Origin: Moellerella sp963519845
GTDB lineage: Bacteria > Pseudomonadota > Gammaproteobacteria > Enterobacterales > Enterobacteriaceae
NCBI GenBank assembly: GCA_963519845.1
Contig: CAUQNX010000013.1
Coordinates: 62,001-126,000, forward strand
DNA: 64,000 nt
Reading direction: 5' to 3'
Shown: in pieces, positions 17,814 to 25,926 of the stretch
How the letters are laid out: every line of letters begins with the position of its first letter
How positions within the stretch are numbered: the stretch's first letter is position 1
The notes under the pieces: generated by a model
The model's database searches: none
Seen by the model: the letters and a program-made list of their open reading frames with translations, nothing else
Told to the model about the DNA's origin: nothing
Made by a program: the position numbers and the translations under genes

Positions 17814-18779
17814 TTATACTCCTGTCGCTCTCAATGCTTTAGCCGCTTTAAATTCGGGCACAGTTGCAATAACGGCACCGACAAGCGCAAATACTGTTCC
17901 GATAATAGTGACTAAATAAACGGTATTGCCGAGAGAAGGTAATAATAAATCGATCAATACTGATCCTAATAATTGGCCTGCTGTAGAAGCAACACCCAAT
18001 ATTAATAGCCCTAAACCCCGTACCAAGATAGCCATTAATGCGATAGACATTAATCCTAAAGGCCCACCAAGATACATCCACCAAACACCGGGTAATTCCA
18101 GCGTGATATGGCCTAATGCCATACGGATAATTAATGCGATGGTTAATACGGTGAAACCAATAATAAAGTTCCAAGTGATAGACACCAACATCGAGCCTGT
18201 CGCTTCAGCAACTTTCGAGTTGCCCGCAGGTTGCCAACCGGCTAATAGGCCAGCGAGAAAAGGTAGAATGGCTAAATAGATTAATGACGTTGAGTGCCAT
18301 TGCGGTGAAACTACAAAGAGTGTAGCAACAACCGCGAGCACGGCACCTAGTACACGATAAGTGGTAAAGGGTTTTTTCTCATCAACGCCAATACCAAATC
18401 GGTCGCATAGTAGGCCGGATAATAATAATGCAGAGATTAATGCGGTCTGGAAAGTGGCAATACCTAATGCGCTGGCAGAAGCACCTTCAGAGAAAACAAC
18501 CATGGCGCCACATAAACCCGCAAACCAGTTCCATAATGGAATTTTACGCGTTTTAATTAAGCTTGGAATTGCGGTAAATTGTTGTCGAGTTTGTTTTCTG
18601 GCGATAATAACAAAAAACATCACAATCAGGCCACTGGCAAAGGAAATAACCGCGCTGGCGTTACCATCCTTTAATATATCACCTAATTGTCCATTAACAG
18701 CCGATTGCATCGGAGATAACATACCCGCTAATACAGTTGCTATCATAAGAAGAGGCGTAGAATATTTTTTTGTACTCAT
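17814..18779 (-). CDS. DMT-superfamily transporter, YdcZ type (DUF606)
   Basis: 321 residues with about ten hydrophobic helices in two homologous halves. The first half begins with the GMLSPMQSAVNGQLG motif typical of YdcZ-type (PF04657) members, repeated loosely after residue 170. A cytoplasmic charged loop (KQTRQQF...KTRK) follows helix 2. Likely the permease for the substrate of the neighbouring hydrolase and kinase; direction of transport cannot be read. ATG lies about 130 bp after the GATase-like gene, and the hydrolase gene follows after 2 bp. Confidence 0.83.
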   Translation of the reverse strand: MSTKKYSTPLLMIATVLAGMLSPMQSAVNGQLGDILKDGNASAVISFASGLIVMFFVIIARKQTRQQFTAIPSLIKTRKIPLWNWFAGLCGAMVVFSEGASASALGIATFQTALISALLLSGLLCDRFGIGVDEKKPFTTYRVLGAVLAVVATLFVVSPQWHSTSLIYLAILPFLAGLLAGWQPAGNSKVAEATGSMLVSITWNFIIGFTVLTIALIIRMALGHITLELPGVWWMYLGGPLGLMSIALMAILVRGLGLLILGVASTAGQLLGSVLIDLLLPSLGNTVYLVTIIGTVFALVGAVIATVPEFKAAKALRATGV

Positions 18780-18909
18780 AAGATGTTCCTCAGGAATTAT
18801 TGGCTATGAGTTATTTTTTATTTTATGTGTAATCGGATTATTATTAAGTGCAGATTTTCTCTGCACTTAATTTTTATTAATTATTATTTTTAACTATAAT
18901 TTAGAGATA

Positions 18910-19647
18910 TTAGCGGGCAATTTGTTTTAAAATATTCACCCACATGTCAGCATAATGAGGCCATGCTAAAAACTCTTTACTTCCCCAGTGCGGCGAGCAG
19001 TCGCTCATAAAGCAACCTGTTTTACCACCTTCATATTGGCCAAAGACTAATAAAGGATCTTCGCCAATATTAAGTACAACATCAGTATTCTCTTTGGCAG
19101 AAACTTTATTGTAGCCTAGGAACATCGGCCACTCAGAAAAACCCTTAACTGAATTATGTTCGATATTGACAGGTGATGCAAAAACACCCTCAGGTGCTTC
19201 AACGCGATCATCATAATCTAACATTTCGACAGGTAATACTTCGGCAAGAATAGTATTTTTATAATTAGCTTTAGCTTCAATACCCATAAAGGACAAGTAA
19301 CCGCCAATCATTAATAAACCACCACCATTTTTAACGTATTGTTTAATTAAACCCAACGCGTTAGGTAATATTTTCATATTATAAAAAGTGTCATTTTGTA
19401 ATAGGAATGTATTGGCACCAATATCGCTAATGACAATAACATCATATTTTTCTAATGCTTCAATCGTTTGTGGAAATGCGATCTGTACAGTATGCGCAGG
19501 CATATAATCGATATCTACGCCCTTATCTTTTAAACAACTTAATAAGAATGTCGCACCTTCCTCATATTTACTTGATGTAAAGCTATCATAGCCTTTAGAA
19601 TGGATCATATGAACATGCCAAGATTCACCAATAAATAAGATTTTCAT
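18910..19647 (-). CDS. GATase1-like / ThuA-like protein
   Basis: 245 residues with a class I glutamine amidotransferase-like fold: starts MKILFIGESW, then YDVIVISDIGANTF and GGGLLMIGGYLSFMG. The nucleophile elbow position reads GGY, with no cysteine, so it is unlikely to be a real amidotransferase; ThuA-like proteins of this kind occur in sugar catabolism clusters with unclear roles. The start at 19647 was chosen because AGAGGAATT precedes it; the 16-residue upstream extension overlaps the kinase stop and is not conserved-looking. Second gene of the operon. Confidence 0.75.
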   Translation of the reverse strand: MKILFIGESWHVHMIHSKGYDSFTSSKYEEGATFLLSCLKDKGVDIDYMPAHTVQIAFPQTIEALEKYDVIVISDIGANTFLLQNDTFYNMKILPNALGLIKQYVKNGGGLLMIGGYLSFMGIEAKANYKNTILAEVLPVEMLDYDDRVEAPEGVFASPVNIEHNSVKGFSEWPMFLGYNKVSAKENTDVVLNIGEDPLLVFGQYEGGKTGCFMSDCSPHWGSKEFLAWPHYADMWVNILKQIAR

Positions 19648-19672
19648 TTTAATTCCTCTTTCAAAATATTCT

Positions 19673-20893
19673 TTATTCAGGGGATTGTGTAACAATCTGA
19701 GAATAGGTTGTTTGATTGATACGATGCATCACATTGATATCATCGGGCATTTCTGATGCATTAGCCGTTTCTACAGCTAAAGAAGAGAATGCTGAAGCAT
19801 AACGTAATGCATAAGAAAACTGTTTTCCTTTTGCCAACGATGCAGCAAGAGCACCATTAAAGGCATCACCTGCACCTGCCGTATTTTTAACTACCGCAGA
19901 ATATGCGGGAGAGTAAATATATTTATATCCATCGAAGGCGAGTGAGCCTTTACTTCCTAAAGTAATAATTATTTTTTTAACACCTTTACGATAAATAATT
20001 TTAGCTGCTTTTTTAGCTGAATCTATATCCATTACATTGATATCAGAAAGTAAACTCGCTTCAGTTTCATTCGGTGTTAATACATCAATCATTGGCAGCA
20101 ACTCATTAACTACAGAATTATAGGGCGCTGGATTAAGGATAATTTGAATGTTATTTTCATTTCCAATATTAATAATTTCTTTTAGTGCTTCAACATTTGT
20201 TTCTAATTGTAGCAAGATTACATCTGAATTTATTATTTTATCTTTTTGGATTCTAACTTCGTCTGCAGTGATATCCATATTAGAGCCTGGATATATAGAG
20301 ATAATATTTTCTCCGCTATCTTCAGATACGAATATTGACGCGGTTCCTGTTTGGTGATTTTCAGTTTGATAAATTGTCGATGTTTTTATTTTTGATGATG
20401 AAATAAAGTTTATGGCATATTCACTGAATTGGTCAGTGCCTATTTTAGTGATAAAGTGGACTTGTGAATCTGCATAGCTTGCAGCTAGTGCCTGATTACA
20501 GCCTTTACCTCCAGGTGAGAAGATAAACTTATTTGATAATAAAGATTCCCCAGCTTCAGGCAAACGAGGTAAATAACTAATCATATCAACATTGAATGAA
20601 CCTAAAACACAGACTTTACTTATCACAGCGTCATCCTTTATTATATTTTTGTTTATATGATCATCACATTCCAGAAATTGAATAATCTCTTTTTTTGCCG
20701 CTTTATCTAATGTCTCAAATTCAATATAAGCACCTCCATGACATCGCTTGATAATACCTTTGCTAGCCAGTGTATTAAGGTCTGCTCTAATAGTTTCTTT
20801 TGTGACATTAAGTTCTTTGGCAAGAAAAGATACTTTTCCTGAACCGTTATTTTTTATTAAACTGATTATTTTTTTATGACGCTCTACTTTCAT
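19673..20893 (-). CDS. DeoR-type HTH / PfkB carbohydrate kinase fusion
   Basis: 406 residues. Residues 1-60 form a DeoR-like winged helix (VSFLAKELNVTKETIRADL), then from about residue 90 a complete ribokinase-type PfkB domain: CVLGSFNVDM, the GGKGCNQALAAS sugar-binding motif, and NTAGAGDAFNGAL with the catalytic aspartate. In usual DeoR regulators the C-terminal half is a sugar-phosphate isomerase-like sensor; here a kinase takes that place, so one protein may phosphorylate the substrate and control its own operon. E. coli YeiI has a comparable HTH-kinase layout. First gene of the leftward operon; an inverted repeat 46 bp upstream could be its operator. Confidence 0.85.
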   Translation of the reverse strand: MKVERHKKIISLIKNNGSGKVSFLAKELNVTKETIRADLNTLASKGIIKRCHGGAYIEFETLDKAAKKEIIQFLECDDHINKNIIKDDAVISKVCVLGSFNVDMISYLPRLPEAGESLLSNKFIFSPGGKGCNQALAASYADSQVHFITKIGTDQFSEYAINFISSSKIKTSTIYQTENHQTGTASIFVSEDSGENIISIYPGSNMDITADEVRIQKDKIINSDVILLQLETNVEALKEIINIGNENNIQIILNPAPYNSVVNELLPMIDVLTPNETEASLLSDINVMDIDSAKKAAKIIYRKGVKKIIITLGSKGSLAFDGYKYIYSPAYSAVVKNTAGAGDAFNGALAASLAKGKQFSYALRYASAFSSLAVETANASEMPDDINVMHRINQTTYSQIVTQSPE

Positions 20894-20938
20894 GTCATGT
20901 TACCTCTATGGCAACAACTTTAGTTTATTAGTTGTAAA

Positions 20939-20969
20939 ATGGTTGTGATAACTATCATATGTTAACCAT
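20939..20969. promoter_or_regulatory. Candidate operator upstream of the DeoR-kinase operon
   Basis: ATGGTT (20939-20944) and AACCAT (20964-20969) form an inverted repeat 46 bp upstream of the DeoR-PfkB start. Placement fits autoregulation; arms are short, so this is tentative. Confidence 0.3.
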
Positions 20970-21224
20970 CAAAAGCAAAAAAAAGCAAAAATACAAAAAG
21001 ATAAAACAAAAATAAACAAAAAATTAAATATGCCTTAAGTCGAGAAAGTTTAATAGCTTAATAAAGTTATTAGTGGTTAATTGTATTAAAAAAACTATCA
21101 ACTAAACTTGAGTTATTAATTTAAATTCCATCTATAACATAAATTTTATCTATAAATATAATGGGATTAATATGGCTATTATATATCATATGGCAATTTA
21201 AAATATCGATTATACAATTTTAAA

Positions 21225-21260
21225 AATGGCTGAAACCTTTAAGGCACCAGCTATTTTTTT
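21225..21260 (+). terminator. Orphan terminator-like hairpin
   Basis: AATGGCTG pairs with CAGCTATT (one G-T) around a loop, running into seven Ts on the plus strand. No gene precedes it on that strand for hundreds of bases, so it may end an unannotated small RNA. Confidence 0.45.
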
Positions 21261-21541
21261 ATTGTGAGTCATTTTATCTATACGAAGGAATAAAATAAAA
21301 TATTAGATAAACCAACAATTATTCTTATCAAATAAAGGAGATATCAGCGAGCAATAAAAAGAAGGCCATTTTATTAAATGATAATATTTGTGTTTTTTTT
21401 AGAAAAAATCACGTTTTTTTGATGGGGAATTTGTGATGATACTCACAAAATAAACTGGAGTAAAAACCAATCTATAGAAGCTCTATTTTTTATTTTAGAC
21501 TAGAATTCAATTACATTAGCTTAGGTAAGAATATTGGGAGG

Positions 21542-21602
21542 TATCGATTACAGATAATTTTCATACCATTAGTGTGTTAATTCTGATCACCTGTAATCGA
21601 TA
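21542..21602. repeat. 12-bp perfect inverted repeat with 37-nt loop
   Basis: TATCGATTACAG at 21542-21553 and CTGTAATCGATA at 21591-21602. It lies 40 bp after the end of the zinc-ribbon gene on the minus strand. Could be a small repeat element or a terminator/stability hairpin; no T run follows on either side. Confidence 0.5.
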
Positions 21603-21641
21603 TTTGTGCAAATTTGATGGTTTCATCAGTAATAGTGATAA

Positions 21642-21980
21642 TCATTTACTTGAATTAATTGAATTACCACATTGGCCACAGAATTTAGCATTTGCTATAT
21701 ATCCAGAGCCGCATTGAGAGCAATATGCCACAAAATTTTTATTGGCAATGGCTTGTTGTGGCGAGTTCATATTCCCAGAATTACTATTGCCATGCCCATT
21801 GTTGCCATGTTTATTGCCGTGCTTACCACCACCATGACCGCCGTTACTGTTACCATGGCCGCTGTTACTCTTTCCATGACCATTGTTACTATTATATTGG
21901 CCATCATTACACTGGTCATTATCATAACGTCTATTATTTTTAGAGCCAAAGTTAAACAAATTATTGAAAAATCCCATCAT
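21642..21980 (-). CDS. Small Gly/His/Asn-rich protein with C-terminal zinc ribbon
   Basis: 112 residues (111 if the second of two adjacent ATGs is used), with a good GGAGG ribosome site. Residues 1-30 include an aromatic/Asn-rich start (GFFNNLFNFGSK). Residues 31-70 are a low-complexity tract of GHGNSNGGHG-type repeats. The C-terminus carries two CxxC pairs (CSQCGSGYIANAKFCGQCG), a classic zinc ribbon. Function unknown. The His-rich tract could bind Ni, Zn or Cu. It is a free-standing gene between the kinase operon and yicC. Antisense frames over it are side effects of the repetitive codons. Confidence 0.72.
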   Translation of the reverse strand: MMGFFNNLFNFGSKNNRRYDNDQCNDGQYNSNNGHGKSNSGHGNSNGGHGGGKHGNKHGNNGHGNSNSGNMNSPQQAIANKNFVAYCSQCGSGYIANAKFCGQCGNSINSSK

Positions 21981-22161
21981 ATTACCTCCAAGACCTAGAT
22001 GTTTTTAATGTCGTCTTATAAAGATAAACCTTGGAGTTAACTCCATAGTCAATATTGTTGTCTATTATTTACGCAGGATTACATTGTAATAAGTAGTAGA
22101 TGAACAATGAATAGTCATTATTTGGATTATGTGATCACATTTTGATTTGAATTATCAGAAC

Positions 22162-22196
22162 AAAAAAGCCAGCGAATACAGAGTATAGGCTGGCTT
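22162..22196 (-). terminator. Terminator of yicC
   Basis: On the minus strand AAGCCAGC pairs with GCTGGCTT across a 15-nt loop and is followed by TTTTTTG, 30 bp after the yicC stop. Confidence 0.85.
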
Positions 22197-22225
22197 GGTG
22201 ATTTGCTCTGAAATGCTAAGAAAGC

Positions 22226-23089
22226 TTATTCGATGTTCTGAATTTGTTCGCGCATTTGCTCGATTAATACTTTTAATTCTATTGCAGAATTAGTGATCTC
22301 ATTATTAATCGATTTTGAAGCTAATGTGTTCGATTCGCGGTTAAACTCTTGCATCATAAAGTCTAAACGACGGCCGACAGCTTCTTTATTCTTTAGGATT
22401 TTACGAGTTTCGTTAACATGAGCATCAAGGCGATCTAACTCTTCAGCGACATCAACACGCTGCGCCATCATCATTAACTCTTGTTCGAAACGCGTGTTAT
22501 CAACCTGAATTTCAGCATCTTCGAATTTGCTTTGTAGACGTTCGCGTTGCCATTGTAGGATATCTGGCATACTTGCGCGCACTTTAGCTACTTCGGTAAC
22601 GACACCATCAAGGCGCTGTTCAATCATGGCTTTGAGTGCCAGACCCTCTGATTCTCGGCTTTGAATAAAATCGTCTAGCGCTAAATCAAGCTCACTAAGT
22701 AACTGTGCGCTGATGGCATCGAGATCTTGTTCAGCAGCTGACATCACACCCGGCCAACGAAGGATCTCGAGTGGATTCACTTCACCTTCATGGCTATAAT
22801 TTTTAACCCAATTCGCTGCACTAATTAATTGGCGCGCTAGAGTTTCATTTAAAATCAACTCGGCTTGATTGCTAATATCCAGTTCAAAGCGCAGATTACA
22901 TTCTACTTTTCCGCGTGTTAGGCGACCACGTAATCGTTCACGGATCACAGGCTCTAAACTTCTGAATTGTTCAGGTAAGCGGATATAGGTTTCAAGATAG
23001 CGTTGATTCACGGAACGCAGCTCCCAGGCCGCACTCCCCCATTTACCCTTGATATCACGGCGGGCAAAAGCGGTCATACTACGGATCAT
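22226..23089 (-). CDS. yicC: YicC-family endoribonuclease
   Basis: 287 residues, the exact length of E. coli YicC. Begins MIRSMTAFARRD and contains the family's RSVNQRYLE near residue 25 and the C-terminal RRLDFMMQEFNRESNTLASKS block, which is nearly invariant. YicC-family proteins are endoribonucleases. Divergent from rph across 123 bp, as in E. coli. Confidence 0.96.
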   Translation of the reverse strand: MIRSMTAFARRDIKGKWGSAAWELRSVNQRYLETYIRLPEQFRSLEPVIRERLRGRLTRGKVECNLRFELDISNQAELILNETLARQLISAANWVKNYSHEGEVNPLEILRWPGVMSAAEQDLDAISAQLLSELDLALDDFIQSRESEGLALKAMIEQRLDGVVTEVAKVRASMPDILQWQRERLQSKFEDAEIQVDNTRFEQELMMMAQRVDVAEELDRLDAHVNETRKILKNKEAVGRRLDFMMQEFNRESNTLASKSINNEITNSAIELKVLIEQMREQIQNIE

Positions 23090-23147
23090 AATTCGTTCCT
23101 ATTATAAAAATGATTCGGAGATTATAGCGCTATGCGTTCACTCAGGA

Positions 23148-23176
23148 TAGGCATTCTCCTATTAAGGACGTATAAT
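23148..23176 (+). promoter_or_regulatory. Sigma-70 promoter for rph-pyrE
   Basis: TAGGCA (23148-23153), 17-bp spacer, perfect TATAAT (23171-23176), about 30 nt before the rph ATG. Spacing is ideal; the -35 box is a 4/6 match. Confidence 0.7.
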
Positions 23177-23212
23177 GCGACCCAAATTCAGTTTTAAACC
23201 GGAGATAACACG

Positions 23213-23926
23213 ATGCGTCCAGCGGGCAGAACGGCAGAGCAAGTGCGTCCTATCAAAATTACTCGTCACTATACCAAACATGCGGAAGGCTCCGTTCTCG
23301 TCGAATTTGGCGACACAAAAGTGTTATGTAATGCCTCTGTTGAAGAGGGCGTACCTCGCTTTCTGAAAGGACAAGGGCAAGGTTGGATAACCGCAGAATA
23401 CGGTATGTTGCCTCGAGCGACTAACTCACGTAATGCACGTGAAGCGGCAAAAGGAAAGCAGACTGGACGTACCATGGAAATCCAGCGTCTGATCGCGCGT
23501 TCATTACGTGCGGCCGTTGATTTGAAAAAACTCGGTGAGTACACAATTACCGTTGACTGTGATGTGATCCAAGCCGATGGCGGCACACGTACAGCTTCTA
23601 TTACGGGTGCTTGTGTTGCATTAGCGGATGCATTAAATCAGTTGGTTGAGAATAAAAAACTATCGGCAAGTCCGTTGAAAGCAATGGTGGCGGCAGTTTC
23701 TGTTGGAATAGTGAAAGGTGAAGCGCTCTGTGACTTAGAGTATGTCGAAGACTCAGCGGCGGATACCGATATGAATGTGGTGATGATCGACGATGGTCGC
23801 ATGATCGAAGTTCAAGGAACCGCAGAAGGTGAGGCCTTTAGTCATGATGAGCTATTGAGGCTACTGGCATTGGCGAAAGGCGGGCTAGACACTATTTTTG
23901 AAGCTCAGCGAGAAGCGCTGAGATAA
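23213..23926 (+). CDS. rph: Ribonuclease PH
   Basis: 3'-5' phosphorolytic exonuclease that trims tRNA 3' ends. 237 residues, near the usual 238, and intact to the end, unlike the frameshifted rph of E. coli K-12. Starts MRPAGRTAEQVRPI and holds GWITAEYGMLPRAT and DCDVIQADGGTRTASITG, the phosphate-binding and catalytic blocks. A GGAGA site precedes the ATG. Upstream partner of pyrE in the same transcript, with an attenuator-type hairpin between. Confidence 0.97.
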   Translation: MRPAGRTAEQVRPIKITRHYTKHAEGSVLVEFGDTKVLCNASVEEGVPRFLKGQGQGWITAEYGMLPRATNSRNAREAAKGKQTGRTMEIQRLIARSLRAAVDLKKLGEYTITVDCDVIQADGGTRTASITGACVALADALNQLVENKKLSASPLKAMVAAVSVGIVKGEALCDLEYVEDSAADTDMNVVMIDDGRMIEVQGTAEGEAFSHDELLRLLALAKGGLDTIFEAQREALR

Positions 23927-23939
23927 CAAATTATTGAAT

Positions 23940-23966
23940 AAGGCGGCTTTGATAGTCGCCTTTTTT
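23940..23966 (+). terminator. pyrE attenuator hairpin
   Basis: AAGGCG / CGCCTT stem, extended inside by GCT/AGT, followed by TTTTTT, in the gap between the rph stop and the pyrE ATG. In E. coli the hairpin here is the UTP-sensitive attenuator of pyrE, governed by ribosome following on the rph message; location and form match. Confidence 0.8.
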
Positions 23967-24010
23967 ATAGCACTAAAATCACATTAATAATTGCACAACG
24001 GAGAAAAAGA

Positions 24011-24652
24011 ATGAAAGCCTATCAGCGCGAATTTATTGAGCTTGCTATGCAAAAACAGGTGCTTAAATTTGGTGAATTTACGCTGAAGTCAGGTCGTAAA
24101 AGTCCTTACTTCTTTAATGCAGGATTATTTAATACTGGACGTGACCTCGCACTTATTGGTCGTTTTTATGCATCTGCATTGTGTGAAAGTGGCATCTCCT
24201 GTGATGTTATTTTTGGACCTGCCTATAAAGGTATTCCCATTGCAACGACCACGGCGGTTGCTTTAGCTGAACATCATGATATGGATATGCCTTATTGTTT
24301 TAATCGTAAAGAAGCAAAAGATCATGGCGAAGGTGGATTATTGGTTGGTAGCCCGCTAAAAGGTAATGTGGTTGTTCTTGATGATGTGATCACGGCGGGA
24401 ACGGCAATTCGTGAATCGATGGAAATCATTAAGTTATACAAAGCTTCATTGAGTGGTGTTTTATTGAGTCTTGATCGTCAAGAGAAAGGCAAAGGCGAAA
24501 TATCAGCAGTACAAGAAGTTGAACGTGATTATGGATGCAAAGTACATGCGATCATCACGATGAGAGATTTAATTACTTATCTTGAGGAGCAAGGAACGAT
24601 GCAGGCCGATTTAGAGGCAATGAAAGCTTATCGCCAGCAGTACGGTATTTAA
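24011..24652 (+). CDS. pyrE: Orotate phosphoribosyltransferase
   Basis: Makes OMP from orotate and PRPP in pyrimidine synthesis. 213 residues, as in E. coli. PRPP-binding motif VVVLDDVITAGTAI at about residues 120-133 and the FGPAYKGIPIATTTA substrate loop are present. GGAGAAAAAGA precedes the ATG. Second gene of the rph-pyrE operon behind an attenuator. Confidence 0.97.
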   Translation: MKAYQREFIELAMQKQVLKFGEFTLKSGRKSPYFFNAGLFNTGRDLALIGRFYASALCESGISCDVIFGPAYKGIPIATTTAVALAEHHDMDMPYCFNRKEAKDHGEGGLLVGSPLKGNVVVLDDVITAGTAIRESMEIIKLYKASLSGVLLSLDRQEKGKGEISAVQEVERDYGCKVHAIITMRDLITYLEEQGTMQADLEAMKAYRQQYGI

Positions 24653-24654
24653 GA

Positions 24655-24688
24655 TTAAAAAAAGCCCTCGCCCAATAACGGGCGGGGT
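24655..24688 (-). terminator. Terminator of slmA (convergent with pyrE)
   Basis: CCCTCGCCC / GGGCGGGGT hairpin with a 6-nt loop; on the minus strand it is followed by seven Ts. It lies between the ends of pyrE and slmA. Confidence 0.85.
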
Positions 24689-24706
24689 GAGTAGTATAAA
24701 ACCAGT

Positions 24707-25309
24707 CTATTGTAGCTGAGCTAAAATTAAAGGCCAGCGTACATCAAATTCTTGCGTGGGTTTATAGCGAAATTCAGATCGAACGAAGCGAGAAAGCATA
24801 CCTTCGCAATAAGCCAATAACTGAGAGGCTAATAGCGACTCATCATAGTTAAATCCTTGTTCATCACGGATTTTTTTCTCTTTCAGAACTTGTCGTAATT
24901 GCGCTTCAATACGTTCAAACAACTGATTAATTCGCCCTTGTAAGCGATCTTGTTCAAACATCAGTGCGTGGCCAGTCATAATACGGGTTAGACCCGGATT
25001 TTTTTCAGAAAAGCCTAAAATTAACAATAGAATAAGACGGATACGGGTAATTGTATCTTTTTCATCTTTTATGATTAGATTAATACGCGAAACGAGTGAA
25101 TCTTCAATAAACTCAATCAAACTATCAAACATCTTCCCTTTGCTTGGAAAGTGCCGATAAAGAGCGGCTTCTGAAACACCAACATTGGCTGCAAGTTTAG
25201 CCGTTGTGATGCGTTGGCTTCCATCACTGCCTTCGAGCATTTCCGCTAGTGATTGAAGTATTTCTTCGCGTCTATTGCGCTTTTTTGTTGTTATTTCTTT
25301 CTCTGCCAT
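24707..25309 (-). CDS. slmA: SlmA, nucleoid occlusion factor
   Basis: TetR-like DNA-binding protein that blocks FtsZ assembly over the nucleoid. 200 residues from the ATG at 25309, beginning MAEKEITTKKRNRREEILQS, which aligns with the E. coli start; the frame extends 15 residues upstream without a ribosome site. Helix-turn-helix TTAKLAANVGVSEAALYRHFPSK near residues 30-55. Convergent with pyrE, followed upstream by dut, as in E. coli. Confidence 0.96.
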   Translation of the reverse strand: MAEKEITTKKRNRREEILQSLAEMLEGSDGSQRITTAKLAANVGVSEAALYRHFPSKGKMFDSLIEFIEDSLVSRINLIIKDEKDTITRIRLILLLILGFSEKNPGLTRIMTGHALMFEQDRLQGRINQLFERIEAQLRQVLKEKKIRDEQGFNYDESLLASQLLAYCEGMLSRFVRSEFRYKPTQEFDVRWPLILAQLQ

Positions 25310-25470
25310 GTCTGATAAGACCCCTGCACAACCTGCAAAACAAATCAGATACATTTTGCTCCGTTATGTCGATTAAATGCAATGCAAAGTCAATGCAATT
25401 TAGCGTAGATGCTACTGCGAGCAAGCATAAAACGGAGCAAAATATTTAAAAATCTTTAGGAATTTAGTTT

Positions 25471-25926
25471 TTATTGACGACCAGAATGTCCGAAACCGCC
25501 TGCGCCTCGTTCACTCTCATCAAAATCGCTGACAATATTAAATTCAGCTTGAACGATAGGAACCAATACCATCTGGGCAATTCGTTCACCGGGTTCAACA
25601 GTAAAAGGGACAGAACCACGATTCCAGACCGAAACCATCAGCTGGCCTTGATAGTCAGAGTCAATCAATCCCACTAAGTTACCGAGAACCACACCATGTT
25701 TATGGCCTAATCCTGAGCGGGGTAAAACCACCGCAGCAAGTTGTTCATCTGCGATATGAATAGCTAATCCTGTTGGCAGAAGTTTGGTTTCTCCTGGGTT
25801 CAAGAGAAGAGCCTCATCTAAACAAGCACGCAAATCGAGCCCTGCGGAACCCGATGTTGCATAAGTAGGTAGCGGGAACTCATTGCCGATACGCGGATCA
25901 AGAATTTTTAGGTCGATTTTTTTCAT
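25471..25926 (-). CDS. dut: dUTP diphosphatase
   Basis: Hydrolyses dUTP to dUMP, keeping uracil out of DNA. 151 residues from MKKIDLKILD. All five trimeric dUTPase motifs are visible: SAGLDLRA, PRSGLGHKHG, GLIDSDYQG, GERIAQMV and the C-terminal RGAGGFGHSG. The start at 25926 matches the family; seven extra upstream codons lie inside coaBC. Overlaps the 3' end of coaBC by 29 bp, so expression is probably coupled. Confidence 0.97.
   Translation of the reverse strand: MKKIDLKILDPRIGNEFPLPTYATSGSAGLDLRACLDEALLLNPGETKLLPTGLAIHIADEQLAAVVLPRSGLGHKHGVVLGNLVGLIDSDYQGQLMVSVWNRGSVPFTVEPGERIAQMVLVPIVQAEFNIVSDFDESERGAGGFGHSGRQ

Larger units (their letters stand above)
20894..21641. other. 748-bp AT-rich gene-free region
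   Basis: No credible gene on either strand. It holds the promoter side of the kinase operon, A-rich tracts at 20970-21030 that may be bent DNA, a plus-strand terminator-like hairpin (21225-21260) with no upstream gene, and a long inverted repeat (21542-21602). Listed separately. Confidence 0.5.

Noticed and set aside
18361..18870. 169-codon plus-strand frame opposite the YdcZ-type permease
   Set aside because: Antisense to a clear membrane protein; product lacks recognisable domains.
21767..21890. Short tandem repeats that could suggest a CRISPR array
   Set aside because: Repeats are codon-level GHGNSN units inside a coding frame, with no spaced unique sequences and no cas genes.
21672..21998. 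Plus-strand frames over the Gly/His/Asn repeat gene
   Set aside because: Products are Thr/Ile/Met or His/Tyr/Cys low-complexity side effects of repetitive codons on the other strand; only the minus frame has a ribosome site and zinc-ribbon cysteines.
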